Assembly: GCA_947630635.1 (NCBI GenBank)
Contig: CANRIJ010000019.1
Coordinates: 1 to 16,126 of the forward strand
Direction of reading: 5' to 3'
Length of the DNA: 16,126 bases
Source: an uncultured Spirochaetaceae bacterium
GTDB lineage: Bacteria > Spirochaetota > Spirochaetia > Sphaerochaetales > Sphaerochaetaceae
Shown: positions 7,259 through 14,898 of the stretch, piece after piece
How the letters are laid out: each line of letters begins with the position of its first letter
Numbering within the stretch: the first letter of the stretch is position 1
Program-made: the position numbers and the translations under genes
Notes under the pieces: generated by a model
The model's database searches: none
Told to the model about the DNA's origin: nothing
What the model saw: the letters and a program-made list of their open reading frames with translations, nothing else

Positions 7259-7288
7259 TTGACTACCATATTCTGTTTCGTTCATAAT
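7259..7288 (+). promoter_or_regulatory. candidate promoter of LRR lipoprotein 1
   Basis: TTGACT (7259-7264), 18 bases, CATAAT (7283-7288), then nine bases to ATG 7298. Transcription would start about two to four bases before the start codon. The -35 and next base (TTGACTA) are identical to those of LRR lipoprotein 2, but the spacer has no G run. Confidence 0.5.
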
Positions 7289-7297
7289 ATTTTGGTT

Positions 7298-9379
7298 ATG
7301 AGAAAGCAGAGATACTATATTTTGACATTTGCGGTTTTTGCTTTGGCGATTTTAACAGTTCTGTCTTCTTGTGCGACCTTTGGCTCGACTAAGACAGTCA
7401 ACGGAGTAAAGATCTCGAAGGATGCTGCAGCCTATGAGATAGACTCCGACGGAGTAATGACTATTAATTACCTCGATAATTCTGTTCAGGAATATCTTGG
7501 CGAGAATAAAGTCGAGAAGCTTATTATCAAGGCGACAGTCGGGAGCGAGATTCCCTCTTACGCATTTGAGAATGATGACAATATCGTCAATCTTGTAATT
7601 GAGGACGGTATAACCTCGATTGGAGATGGCGCGTTTAAGAGAAGCACCTCACTTGAGAGCGTTGATTTTCCGTCTACACTTCAGACTATTGGAAGCGATG
7701 CATTCTTGGGATGCACAAATCTTGGGGATATCGTCATACCTCAGAGCGTCGTATCTATTGGAAATACCGCTTTTGCCTTTGATAGATCTCTCACGGTCAC
7801 TTTTGAAGAGGGCTCTTTGATTTCGATCGGAGACGGTGCCTTCAAGAGATGCAGCAATATTGAGACGCTTACTCTTCCTGAGCCGCTTGAGAGTCTAGGG
7901 ACTCTTGCCTTCTATGGATGTATAAATCTTGAGGAGGTAGAGCTTCCATCAACGCTCAAGACAATATCTGGAGATGCATTTGAGCTCTGTAGGTCCTTGG
8001 ATTCGATAGTTATTCCTGCATCAGTTGAGTATTTGGGCAACCAGGCCTTCTCAGATTGCTATGAGCTATCAAGCGTGACATTTGAAGAGGGCAGCAATCT
8101 TACCTATCTTGGCTATGAGGCATTTGCAGCCTGTGAGATACTTGAGTCTATAGAGATTCCTTCAAAGGTCACTGAGATCAATGATGGGCTCTTTGGATCT
8201 TGTATTGCTCTAAAGAGCGTTACCTTTGAGGAAGGCTCAAGTGTCGCATCTATTGGCTATGAGGCCTTTTATGATTGCACATCTCTAAAGGATATCGAGC
8301 TTCCGCCTAGTGTTGTGACAATTGACGAGTATGCATTTGTTGGCTCTGAGATTGCCCATGTCTCATTTGCTGATAACTGCCAGCTTAAGGAGATCAGAAA
8401 TGGAGCATTTGGCGATTGCACATTCCTAGAGAGCATTGAGATTCCTGCATCAATAAATAGCATCGGAGATGAGGCATTCTATGGGTGCTCAGCCCTGACG
8501 GATGTCTCATTTGACGAGAATAATACCCTTTATTCTATCGGAGACAATGCCTTTGAGGGCTGTACAGCTTTAGCATCTATTACTCTTCCAAAGAGCCTTA
8601 CCCAGATGGGCTACAACGTCTTCTTGGCATGTACAGCGCTCAAGGAGGTCTCTTTTGAGGAGGGCGGAAACCTTGAGGCAGTAAAGGCTGGCGACTTCAG
8701 TGGATGCATAAGTCTTGAGAAGATCTTCATTCCAGCATCTGTAGAGCTTATTGAGACTGGAGCCTTTGTCGGTGACAAGGCTCTTAAAGAAGTGACCATT
8801 GAGTCTTCAAGTATTCTCAGGGATATTCAGCCAAGTGCCTTTGAGGAGTGCATATCGCTTGAGAAGATGGTATTCCCAGCTTCTCTTGAGGTAATCGGGG
8901 ACAATGCATTTGCCGGCGACTCGGCTCTTAAGTCGATTACATTTGAGAGCGGAGCAAAGATCAGCAGCTTTGGAAACAATGCATTCTATGGCTGTGTATC
9001 TCTTGAGGAGGCAGTTCTTCCTCCATCCTTTGATACCATCTCAAGAGGTCTATTTGTAAAGTGCACATCACTTGAGAGCATAGAGATTCCAAATAGCGTC
9101 AAGACTATCAGAGAGAATGCATTCTCTGACTGCGCTGCACTTAAGAATGTCATTATTCCATCAAGTGTAGTCTCTATTGAAGACTCTGCTTTCTCAAATG
9201 ACGCATCACTTGAGAGCATCATTATTCCATCAAGCGTGGATAGTCTTGGAAGAAGCACGTTCTACAACTGCTCATCGCTAAAGGACATCTATCTTGTTGG
9301 CAGAGAGGGCTCAATAAGCGGAGAGCCATGGTCTGCGCCTAATGGATGCAGAATTACCTGGAACTATAAAGAGAACTAA
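7298..9379 (+). CDS. BspA/TpLRR-type leucine-rich-repeat surface lipoprotein 1
   Basis: 693-residue lipoprotein of the LRR_5 (BspA-like, TpLRR) family. Such proteins are displayed on the cell surface or outer membrane and often bind host or bacterial partners. Signal peptide MRKQRYY plus hydrophobic core, lipobox LSSC with the lipidated C25. From about residue 85 to 665 I count 25 tandem repeats of about 23 residues. The consensus is SL-x2-I-x-IP-x-SV-x2-IG-x2-AF-x-GC; examples are SIGDGAFKRC and SIGDEAFYGC. The C-terminus has a cap (EPWSAPNGCRITWN). An ATG 45 bases upstream (7253) would prefix a second hydrophobic tail and spoil the signal peptide, so ATG 7298 is preferred, although it has no Shine-Dalgarno sequence. 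It is a single gene ending in a strong terminator. The ligand is unknown. Confidence 0.92.
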   Translation: MRKQRYYILTFAVFALAILTVLSSCATFGSTKTVNGVKISKDAAAYEIDSDGVMTINYLDNSVQEYLGENKVEKLIIKATVGSEIPSYAFENDDNIVNLVIEDGITSIGDGAFKRSTSLESVDFPSTLQTIGSDAFLGCTNLGDIVIPQSVVSIGNTAFAFDRSLTVTFEEGSLISIGDGAFKRCSNIETLTLPEPLESLGTLAFYGCINLEEVELPSTLKTISGDAFELCRSLDSIVIPASVEYLGNQAFSDCYELSSVTFEEGSNLTYLGYEAFAACEILESIEIPSKVTEINDGLFGSCIALKSVTFEEGSSVASIGYEAFYDCTSLKDIELPPSVVTIDEYAFVGSEIAHVSFADNCQLKEIRNGAFGDCTFLESIEIPASINSIGDEAFYGCSALTDVSFDENNTLYSIGDNAFEGCTALASITLPKSLTQMGYNVFLACTALKEVSFEEGGNLEAVKAGDFSGCISLEKIFIPASVELIETGAFVGDKALKEVTIESSSILRDIQPSAFEECISLEKMVFPASLEVIGDNAFAGDSALKSITFESGAKISSFGNNAFYGCVSLEEAVLPPSFDTISRGLFVKCTSLESIEIPNSVKTIRENAFSDCAALKNVIIPSSVVSIEDSAFSNDASLESIIIPSSVDSLGRSTFYNCSSLKDIYLVGREGSISGEPWSAPNGCRITWNYKEN

Positions 9380-9397
9380 GTAATAGAGCATTTTGAT

Positions 9398-9433
9398 AGT
9401 CCCCATTCTCTTATGAGTCTGGGGATTTTTTTT
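9398..9433 (+). terminator. strong rho-independent terminator after LRR lipoprotein 1
   Basis: TCCCCA (9400-9405) pairs with TGGGGA (9420-9425). An inner CTC/GAG pair closes a TTAT loop, and eight T follow at 9426-9433. It isolates the LRR gene from the MATE gene. Confidence 0.9.
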
Positions 9434-9481
9434 GTATCTCTATTCTTTATCTATTCATTTGGCTAACATTCTTACTATCCA

Positions 9482-10888
9482 ATGGTATTAAATCAAAGAG
9501 ACAATTTAGCAGTATTTAGGGATATGAGCGTGCCAAAGGCAGTAATGACTATGGCAATACCCACAATAATCAGTCAGCTCATAGTTCTTATTTACAACAT
9601 GGCAGATACATTCTTTATTGGAAGAACTGGAAGTCCTGAGATGGTGGCAGGCGCATCGCTTGTTCTTCCGCTATTCAATATATCGCTGTCTCTTTCGGGT
9701 CTTGCAGGAATAGGAGGTGGAGCCCTTATATCAAGGCTTCTTGGAATGGATCAGAAGAGAGAGGCTCGCTTAGTATATAGTTTCAGCGTTTATGTAGCTC
9801 TATTTGCATCTCTCTTATTCTCGCTTCTTACTCTCTCTTTCATGCATCCAATGATGAATTTTCTTGGGGCAAGTGATAGAACCTATGGCTTTGCAAGCTC
9901 CTATGCCTTCTTTGTAATTGTTATTGGCGGAATGCCTACAGTGCTTTCAAATACTCTGGCCACTCTAATTAGGAGTGTAGGGGAGTCTAAAAAAGCAGGA
10001 TTTGGAATTACAATGGGAGGGCTTATCAATATAGCCCTTGATCCTCTTTTTATGTTTGTGATTTTTCCAAAGGGCAATGAGATAATAGGCGCCGCAGTTG
10101 CAACCCTTATATCAAATACAATTGCCTGTATTTACTTCATAGTCTCAATCAAGATTATGAAGAGCGATGTATTGAGGCTCTCATCTCCACTTAGGTTTCC
10201 AACAAGGAAAAGCGTTCTTGGTGTTTTCGGGGTCGGAATCCCATCATCTATTGCAACACTTCTATTTGATATCGACTACATGGTTATTGATAGGCTTATG
10301 TCTGGCTATGGAGATGTCGCCTTGGCAGCAGTGGGAATAGTACTTAAAGTCGAGCGCCTTCCGCTTAATATAGGAATAGGCATCTGTCAGGGCATGATGC
10401 CAATAGTCGCTTTCAATTACGCTTCCAGAAACTTTGAGCGAATGAATAGGGTGAAGTGGTTTTCTATGGTATTTGGTCTTATTACTGCAGCTATAAGCAT
10501 TCTTTTGTATGAGTGCTTTGCTCCATATATCATGAGATTCTTCATCAATGATGCGAGTACCGTTGAGATAGGAACGAGGTTTTTGAGGATAAGGGAGATA
10601 GCAACCCCGCTTATGTTTTTATGCTTCTTTCATGTCTATCTCTTCGATGGGTTTGGAAGGGGAAGGTATGCTCTATTCTTGGGCGTTATGAGATGGCTCT
10701 GCTTCAATATACCGCTTCTTTATATACTGAATTCTCTTATTGGAATGTATGGCATTGTCTGGACTCAGTCTATAGCTGACTTCTTTACGGTAGTGCTATC
10801 GCTGATTACATATGCTGTTTTTTCGAGGAAAAACTTTAAAAGTGAGACGAAACTCGAAAGTAGAGTTGATGCTCTTCAGACAGAGTAA
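9482..10888 (+). CDS. MATE-family multidrug/toxin efflux transporter
   Basis: 468-residue inner-membrane transporter of the MATE family (MOP superfamily), which exports drugs or metabolites in exchange for Na+ or H+. The length and about 12 hydrophobic segments in two homologous halves fit. Typical motifs: IPTIISQLIVLIYNMADTFF at about 26-45, followed by IGRTGSPEMVAGAS; ALISRLLGMDQKREA after the second helix; and SVGESKKAGFGITMGGLINI with DPLFMFVI in the first half. The second half starts near GVGIPSSIATLLFDIDYMVI. ATG 9482 is the only start that keeps the amphipathic N-terminus. There is no Shine-Dalgarno sequence, and TACTAT lies only three bases upstream. An ATG at 9524 is an alternative. 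It is a single gene between the two LRR genes. The substrate is unknown. Confidence 0.92.
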   Translation: MVLNQRDNLAVFRDMSVPKAVMTMAIPTIISQLIVLIYNMADTFFIGRTGSPEMVAGASLVLPLFNISLSLSGLAGIGGGALISRLLGMDQKREARLVYSFSVYVALFASLLFSLLTLSFMHPMMNFLGASDRTYGFASSYAFFVIVIGGMPTVLSNTLATLIRSVGESKKAGFGITMGGLINIALDPLFMFVIFPKGNEIIGAAVATLISNTIACIYFIVSIKIMKSDVLRLSSPLRFPTRKSVLGVFGVGIPSSIATLLFDIDYMVIDRLMSGYGDVALAAVGIVLKVERLPLNIGIGICQGMMPIVAFNYASRNFERMNRVKWFSMVFGLITAAISILLYECFAPYIMRFFINDASTVEIGTRFLRIREIATPLMFLCFFHVYLFDGFGRGRYALFLGVMRWLCFNIPLLYILNSLIGMYGIVWTQSIADFFTVVLSLITYAVFSRKNFKSETKLESRVDALQTE

Positions 10889-10934
10889 AACGTGCTCATA
10901 TATAATCTAATTCTTTGTATTTTATAGATTTTTA

Positions 10935-10963
10935 TTGACTAGGGGGGGGGTAGTGCTTATAGA
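10935..10963 (+). promoter_or_regulatory. promoter of LRR lipoprotein 2 with poly-G spacer
   Basis: TTGACT (10935-10940), spacer of exactly 17 bases, TATAGA (10958-10963), then eight bases to ATG 10972. The spacer is A, nine G, then TAGTGCT. A second reading uses TAGAAT (10960-10965) with a 19-base spacer. Either way the G run lies between -35 and -10, so slippage would alter the spacing. Transcription would begin at or next to the start codon, and no Shine-Dalgarno sequence is present. Confidence 0.72.
10942..10950 (+). repeat. homopolymeric G9 tract
   Basis: Nine consecutive G in an otherwise AT-rich intergenic region, the only such run noticed in the window. Runs of this kind are prone to slipped-strand mispairing and are known phase-variation elements, including upstream of tpr genes in Treponema pallidum. 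Confidence 0.95.
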
Positions 10964-10971
10964 ATCTCGCC

Positions 10972-13257
10972 ATGGAGTCTAGAGTAAATAGAGCAAAAAA
11001 GAGCCTACTAATCATCTTTGTAGTATTGCTATTTTCTCTATTTTTATTTTTTGTATCCTGTGATTCATCTTTATCTGGATCTGGAAATATAGTTGAAACA
11101 CCTGAAGAAGCAGCCCCATCGGACCCGGGCACATCTGGTGGAGGAGGAGGCGGTTTTACACCTCAGCCTGAGCTTAAGAATGATCTGTTTGAGAAAAGCA
11201 ATGCTGAGCTTGAAGTAAGAAGCATCAATAATCCCTCTGCATTGGCAAGTGAAATAAAGAGTAAGGGCTATACCACAGTTGTTCTTAGCGACAGCATAAC
11301 GACTATTCCTGCAAAATCATTTTTAAGCTGTAGTTCTCTAACAGAAGTTGCTTTTACTGATAATGTTATAGAAATTGGGGAAGATGCCTTTGCAGCATGT
11401 ACTGGTTTAACAAAAGTTATTGTACCAGACAGTGTTACATCAATTGGCGTTAGGGCTTTTTCTGACTGTACTTCCCTAGAAGAGGTAACGCTTCCAGCTG
11501 GAATGGCCACAATAGTCAATCAGCTTTTTCAGAATGACAAGGCTTTGACAACAGTCAATATTGGGAGTGCTAATGCTGAGGGGCCACTTGCAAGAGATGC
11601 GAGTGAAAATAAAATAAAAGAAGTTGGAGACTTTGCCTTTTATGGCTGCGAGGCTCTATCAAATTGGTCTATGTTCGATAGCCTCGTCTCTATTGGAACG
11701 GGGGCTTTTGGAGATACTGGTTTTACTAAAGTAGTGCTTCCTGAGACTCTTCAAGAGCTATCGGAAATGGCATTTGAGGAATGTGAGAAACTTGATAAGT
11801 TTACATTCCCTGCGTGTTTAAATGAAATACCTGAATATTTTTTCTTAAATGCTAAAGCACCGCTTAAAAAGCTTGTGATTCCCAATAACTATACATCTAT
11901 TGGTGCCAATGCTTTCAGCGGCTGTACTGGTTTAAAATCAATTGCATTTCCAAATCAATTGGAATCAATAGGAATATCTGCGTTTTATCAAAGCGGGCTA
12001 AAAGGCACATTGAATATACCTGCGAGTGTTACTGAGATCAAATCGTTTGCGTTTAAAGAGTGTAATGAAATAGAGAATATCGTTATAAATGGTTGCCCAA
12101 ACATAGCCAATAACGTCTTTGAAGAGATGGATGGATTAAAAACCGTGACTATAAATGGGAATGGTTTTTTGAGTCTTAATACGCTTCTTTTTGGCAATTG
12201 CAGTGCCCTAACTAGCTTCTCTGCAAAAGATGTGACAATTACTAATATAGGAGCTCAGGCTTTCTATAATTGTGGAGCATTAAAGACAATTAATATCTCT
12301 GCTACAAGTAGTAATTTGTTTATCGGGGATAGTGCATTTAGATGGTGTAGTTCGCTTCAGACGGCAGAAGGAATTACCAATAATGCAATTTATATAGGTT
12401 CCTATGCATTTTATGGTTGCTCTTCTATTACGAAAGCCCCATTTTCAAAGAATATCAATTTTCTTGGTGATCATGCTTTTTATGAGTGTAGAATGTTGGA
12501 AAGCGTTGATCTTTCTGCGGCAATCAGTTTGAAGAGTAATCCTCATAGTTCGAATGATAGTGAGAATAATTTGTTGGAACAGGCCTTTACTGGCTGTGAA
12601 TCAATTACAGAGGCAAGATTGCCTAATCATGAAAACTTCAAAAATATTCCATTTCATATATTTGATGGCTGTAAAAATCTGACTTCTATTCAGATTCCCA
12701 ATTACATAGAGACAATTGAGGAATTTGCTTTCAACAATTGCGAGAACTTGAAGTCAATAACATTTGTAGATAAGTATGGAAGTAAAAGTTATGGTTATGG
12801 CAGTAATTTAAAGGTAATTAAGGCTGCGGCTTTTGATCACTGTACTTCATTATTTAAAGATAGTAATGAAGAGTCTTTTACTTTGCCAAATAGTGTCATT
12901 TATATAGGCGATGCAGTCTTTCTTGGGTGCCCTTTAAGTGTAATTGATTTAAGTCAGCTAGAAGGGTTAACACACATTGGTGATTATGCTTTCAGTTATA
13001 ACGATATATTATATAGTATAACTCTGCCTTCTAATTTAGAGACTATTGGAGGCCATGCATTTTTTGGTGACGATAATCTTCAAAAAGTTGTAATTCCTTC
13101 AAGTGTCACATCTATTGGGGAAGATGCATTTGGATCGTGTTCATATAATATTGAATTGAAATTAATGGATTTAAATTTGAAAGATACTCCAAATTACCCA
13201 TGGGGTGTTCAGGAAGGTAATATAAGCCAAGCAGGCCCCATGGATTTATTCTATTAA
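10972..13257 (+). CDS. BspA/TpLRR-type leucine-rich-repeat surface lipoprotein 2, probably phase variable
   Basis: 761-residue LRR_5 lipoprotein, a distant relative of the gene at 7298. Signal peptide MESRVNRAKK plus a long hydrophobic core ends at C30 in FFVSC. Phe at -3 makes this a relaxed lipobox. A low-complexity linker follows, with acidic and proline residues and six glycines (56-61, a GGN codon run at 11137-11154). From about residue 105 I count 25 LRR units. They are less regular than in protein 1, with insertions such as the Asn/Ser-rich stretch encoded near 12530-12570. The C-terminus has a related PWG cap. Sampled 60-base lines have 19, 24 and 19 G/C, against 25 and 25 in the first LRR gene, so its base use is lower in GC. 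ATG 10972 is the only start giving a signal peptide. It is convergent with pyrG, 30 bases apart, with no clear terminator. Confidence 0.9.
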   Translation: MESRVNRAKKSLLIIFVVLLFSLFLFFVSCDSSLSGSGNIVETPEEAAPSDPGTSGGGGGGFTPQPELKNDLFEKSNAELEVRSINNPSALASEIKSKGYTTVVLSDSITTIPAKSFLSCSSLTEVAFTDNVIEIGEDAFAACTGLTKVIVPDSVTSIGVRAFSDCTSLEEVTLPAGMATIVNQLFQNDKALTTVNIGSANAEGPLARDASENKIKEVGDFAFYGCEALSNWSMFDSLVSIGTGAFGDTGFTKVVLPETLQELSEMAFEECEKLDKFTFPACLNEIPEYFFLNAKAPLKKLVIPNNYTSIGANAFSGCTGLKSIAFPNQLESIGISAFYQSGLKGTLNIPASVTEIKSFAFKECNEIENIVINGCPNIANNVFEEMDGLKTVTINGNGFLSLNTLLFGNCSALTSFSAKDVTITNIGAQAFYNCGALKTINISATSSNLFIGDSAFRWCSSLQTAEGITNNAIYIGSYAFYGCSSITKAPFSKNINFLGDHAFYECRMLESVDLSAAISLKSNPHSSNDSENNLLEQAFTGCESITEARLPNHENFKNIPFHIFDGCKNLTSIQIPNYIETIEEFAFNNCENLKSITFVDKYGSKSYGYGSNLKVIKAAAFDHCTSLFKDSNEESFTLPNSVIYIGDAVFLGCPLSVIDLSQLEGLTHIGDYAFSYNDILYSITLPSNLETIGGHAFFGDDNLQKVVIPSSVTSIGEDAFGSCSYNIELKLMDLNLKDTPNYPWGVQEGNISQAGPMDLFY
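11137..11154 (+). repeat. in-frame glycine codon run in LRR lipoprotein 2
   Basis: Six consecutive GGN codons (three identical GGA in the middle) encode Gly56-61 in the linker after the lipid anchor. Slippage by whole codons would alter linker length without breaking the frame. Confidence 0.8.
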
Positions 13258-13287
13258 TGCTTTTCGTATATAAGTTCTTTGATGGTA

Positions 13288-14898
13288 TTAAATAGTTTTT
13301 TTCTTGTGCTCTATAGCAGCTTTAATGAATGCTGAGAACATAGGATGCGGTCTATTTGGCCTTGATTTGAATTCAGGGTGGAATTGCACTCCCACAAAGA
13401 ATGGATGCTCTTTGATCTCAATAGCTTCGACAAGGTTTCCATCGGGACTCTTTCCTGATAGTACCATGCCGTTTTTCTCCATCTCTTCTCTGTAATCGTT
13501 TGCAAATTCATATCTATGTCTATGGCGCTCTGATATATTCTCAATGCCATAAGCCTCTCTGAGTTTGGTGCCATCCTCCAAGTGGCATTTGTAGGCGCCG
13601 AGCCTCATTGTGCCTCCCTTGGGTACATGGCCTCTCTGATCTGGCATTAAATCTATTACCTTATGCTTTGAGGCCTCGTCGAATTCAGAGGAGTTTGCGT
13701 CTTTGTAGCCAAGAACATCACGGGCAAATTCAATTACCGCTATCTGCATTCCAAGGCATATTCCCAAGTATGGGATATTGTTCTCTCTGGCGTATTTCGC
13801 AGCTTCTATTTTTCCCTCGATGCCCCTTGTTCCGAATCCTCCTGGAACAAGAATTCCATCGACATCCTTAAAGAGCTCTTTTGCGCTCTTATCAGTCACA
13901 TCCTCACTCTCAATCCACTTAATGTCTATCTGAGAATGCTCTTTCCAGCCAGCATGCTTCAATGCCTCTATTACTGATAGATATGCGTCATGCAGGTGAG
14001 TGTATTTTCCTACCATTGCAATTCTGACAGTGTCTTTTGAGGCCTTTATGTTCTTGAGCATTTCCTTCCATTCGCTCATGTCAGAGTCATCGGCAAAGAG
14101 ATTGAGCTCCCTTAGTACAATCTTATCGAGGTGCTCTTTCTGAAGCATTATTGGCGCTTCATAGAGAACTGGAACAGTTGAGTTTTCTATAACGCAGTCT
14201 CTTTTGACGTTGCAAAATAGGGCAATCTTGTCCTTTATCTCATCCTCGATCTTCTCATCAGATCTCATGACGATGATATCTGGGAAGATACCAGAGTTCA
14301 TCAGTTCTTTTACTGAGTGCTGAGTCGGCTTTGATTTGTGTTCTCCGGATGAATAGATGTATGGGACAAGAGTTACATGTACGTAGAGGCAGTTTTCCTT
14401 GCCTACCTCATGGCCGATTTGCCTTATTGCCTCCAAGAAGGGCTGGGATTCGATATCTCCGATTGTTCCCCCGATTTCAGTAATTACCACATCGGCATTT
14501 GTTTTTTCTGATAGCGAGTAGATGAAGTCCTTTATCTCATTTGTGACATGGGGAATAATCTGGACGGTAGAGCCGAGGTACTCTCCGTTTCTTTCTTTGT
14601 TTAAGACGTTCCAATAGACCTTTCCAGAGGTGAGATTCGACAGCTTGTTTAAGTCTTCGTCAATGAATCTCTCATAGTGCCCGAGGTCTAGGTCGGTCTC
14701 AGCGCCGTCATCGGTTACGAATACCTCTCCATGCTGAAGTGGAGACATTGTGCCCGGGTCTATGTTCATGTATGGATCGAGCTTCTGAGCAGCTACTTTC
14801 AGTCCTCTTGATTTTAGAAGTCTTCCAAGGGAGGCTGCTGTTATTCCCTTGCCAAGTCCTGATACGACACCGCCTGTTACAAATATATGCTTAGCCAT
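13288..14898 (-). CDS. pyrG: CTP synthase
   Basis: Makes CTP from UTP, ATP and glutamine (or ammonia), the last step of pyrimidine nucleotide synthesis, in the cytoplasm. 536 residues, the usual length. The synthetase domain starts with HIFVTGGVVSGLGKGITAAS and carries the nucleotide loop SGLGKG at 13-18, then KLDPYMNIDPGTM at 39-51 and EIGGTIGDIE at 141-150. The glutamine amidotransferase domain (about 290-536) has PGGFGTRG at 352-359, the nucleophile C381 in GICLGMQ, and H507 and E509 in QFHPEF, so it looks fully active. GGGGA eight bases upstream supports the start. Its ATG shares one base with the stop of the ANTAR gene (TAATG), which implies translational coupling. It is the last gene of the glnA operon, so a glutamine-using enzyme follows glutamine synthetase. 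Confidence 0.98.
   Translation of the reverse strand: MAKHIFVTGGVVSGLGKGITAASLGRLLKSRGLKVAAQKLDPYMNIDPGTMSPLQHGEVFVTDDGAETDLDLGHYERFIDEDLNKLSNLTSGKVYWNVLNKERNGEYLGSTVQIIPHVTNEIKDFIYSLSEKTNADVVITEIGGTIGDIESQPFLEAIRQIGHEVGKENCLYVHVTLVPYIYSSGEHKSKPTQHSVKELMNSGIFPDIIVMRSDEKIEDEIKDKIALFCNVKRDCVIENSTVPVLYEAPIMLQKEHLDKIVLRELNLFADDSDMSEWKEMLKNIKASKDTVRIAMVGKYTHLHDAYLSVIEALKHAGWKEHSQIDIKWIESEDVTDKSAKELFKDVDGILVPGGFGTRGIEGKIEAAKYARENNIPYLGICLGMQIAVIEFARDVLGYKDANSSEFDEASKHKVIDLMPDQRGHVPKGGTMRLGAYKCHLEDGTKLREAYGIENISERHRHRYEFANDYREEMEKNGMVLSGKSPDGNLVEAIEIKEHPFFVGVQFHPEFKSRPNRPHPMFSAFIKAAIEHKKKTI

Noticed and set aside
7064..7285. 73-codon minus-strand open frame in the intergenic region
   Set aside because: AT-rich, no ribosome site, Phe/Lys/Ser-rich product without recognisable features. 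It also covers the LRR promoter.
7253..7297. 15-residue N-terminal extension of LRR lipoprotein 1
   Set aside because: It overlaps the candidate -35 and -10 boxes and adds a second hydrophobic stretch before an already complete signal peptide.
7600..9290. Regular short DNA repeats resembling a repeat array
   Set aside because: Repeats are about 69 bases, vary in sequence and encode LRR units in one frame, so this is not CRISPR or a satellite.
9482..10888. Functional link between the MATE transporter and the flanking LRR genes
   Set aside because: A strong terminator precedes it, no shared control site was seen, and MATE genes occur in many contexts. Position alone is not enough.
13608..13871. 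87-codon plus-strand open frame
   Set aside because: Antisense to pyrG, which is complete with all catalytic motifs.
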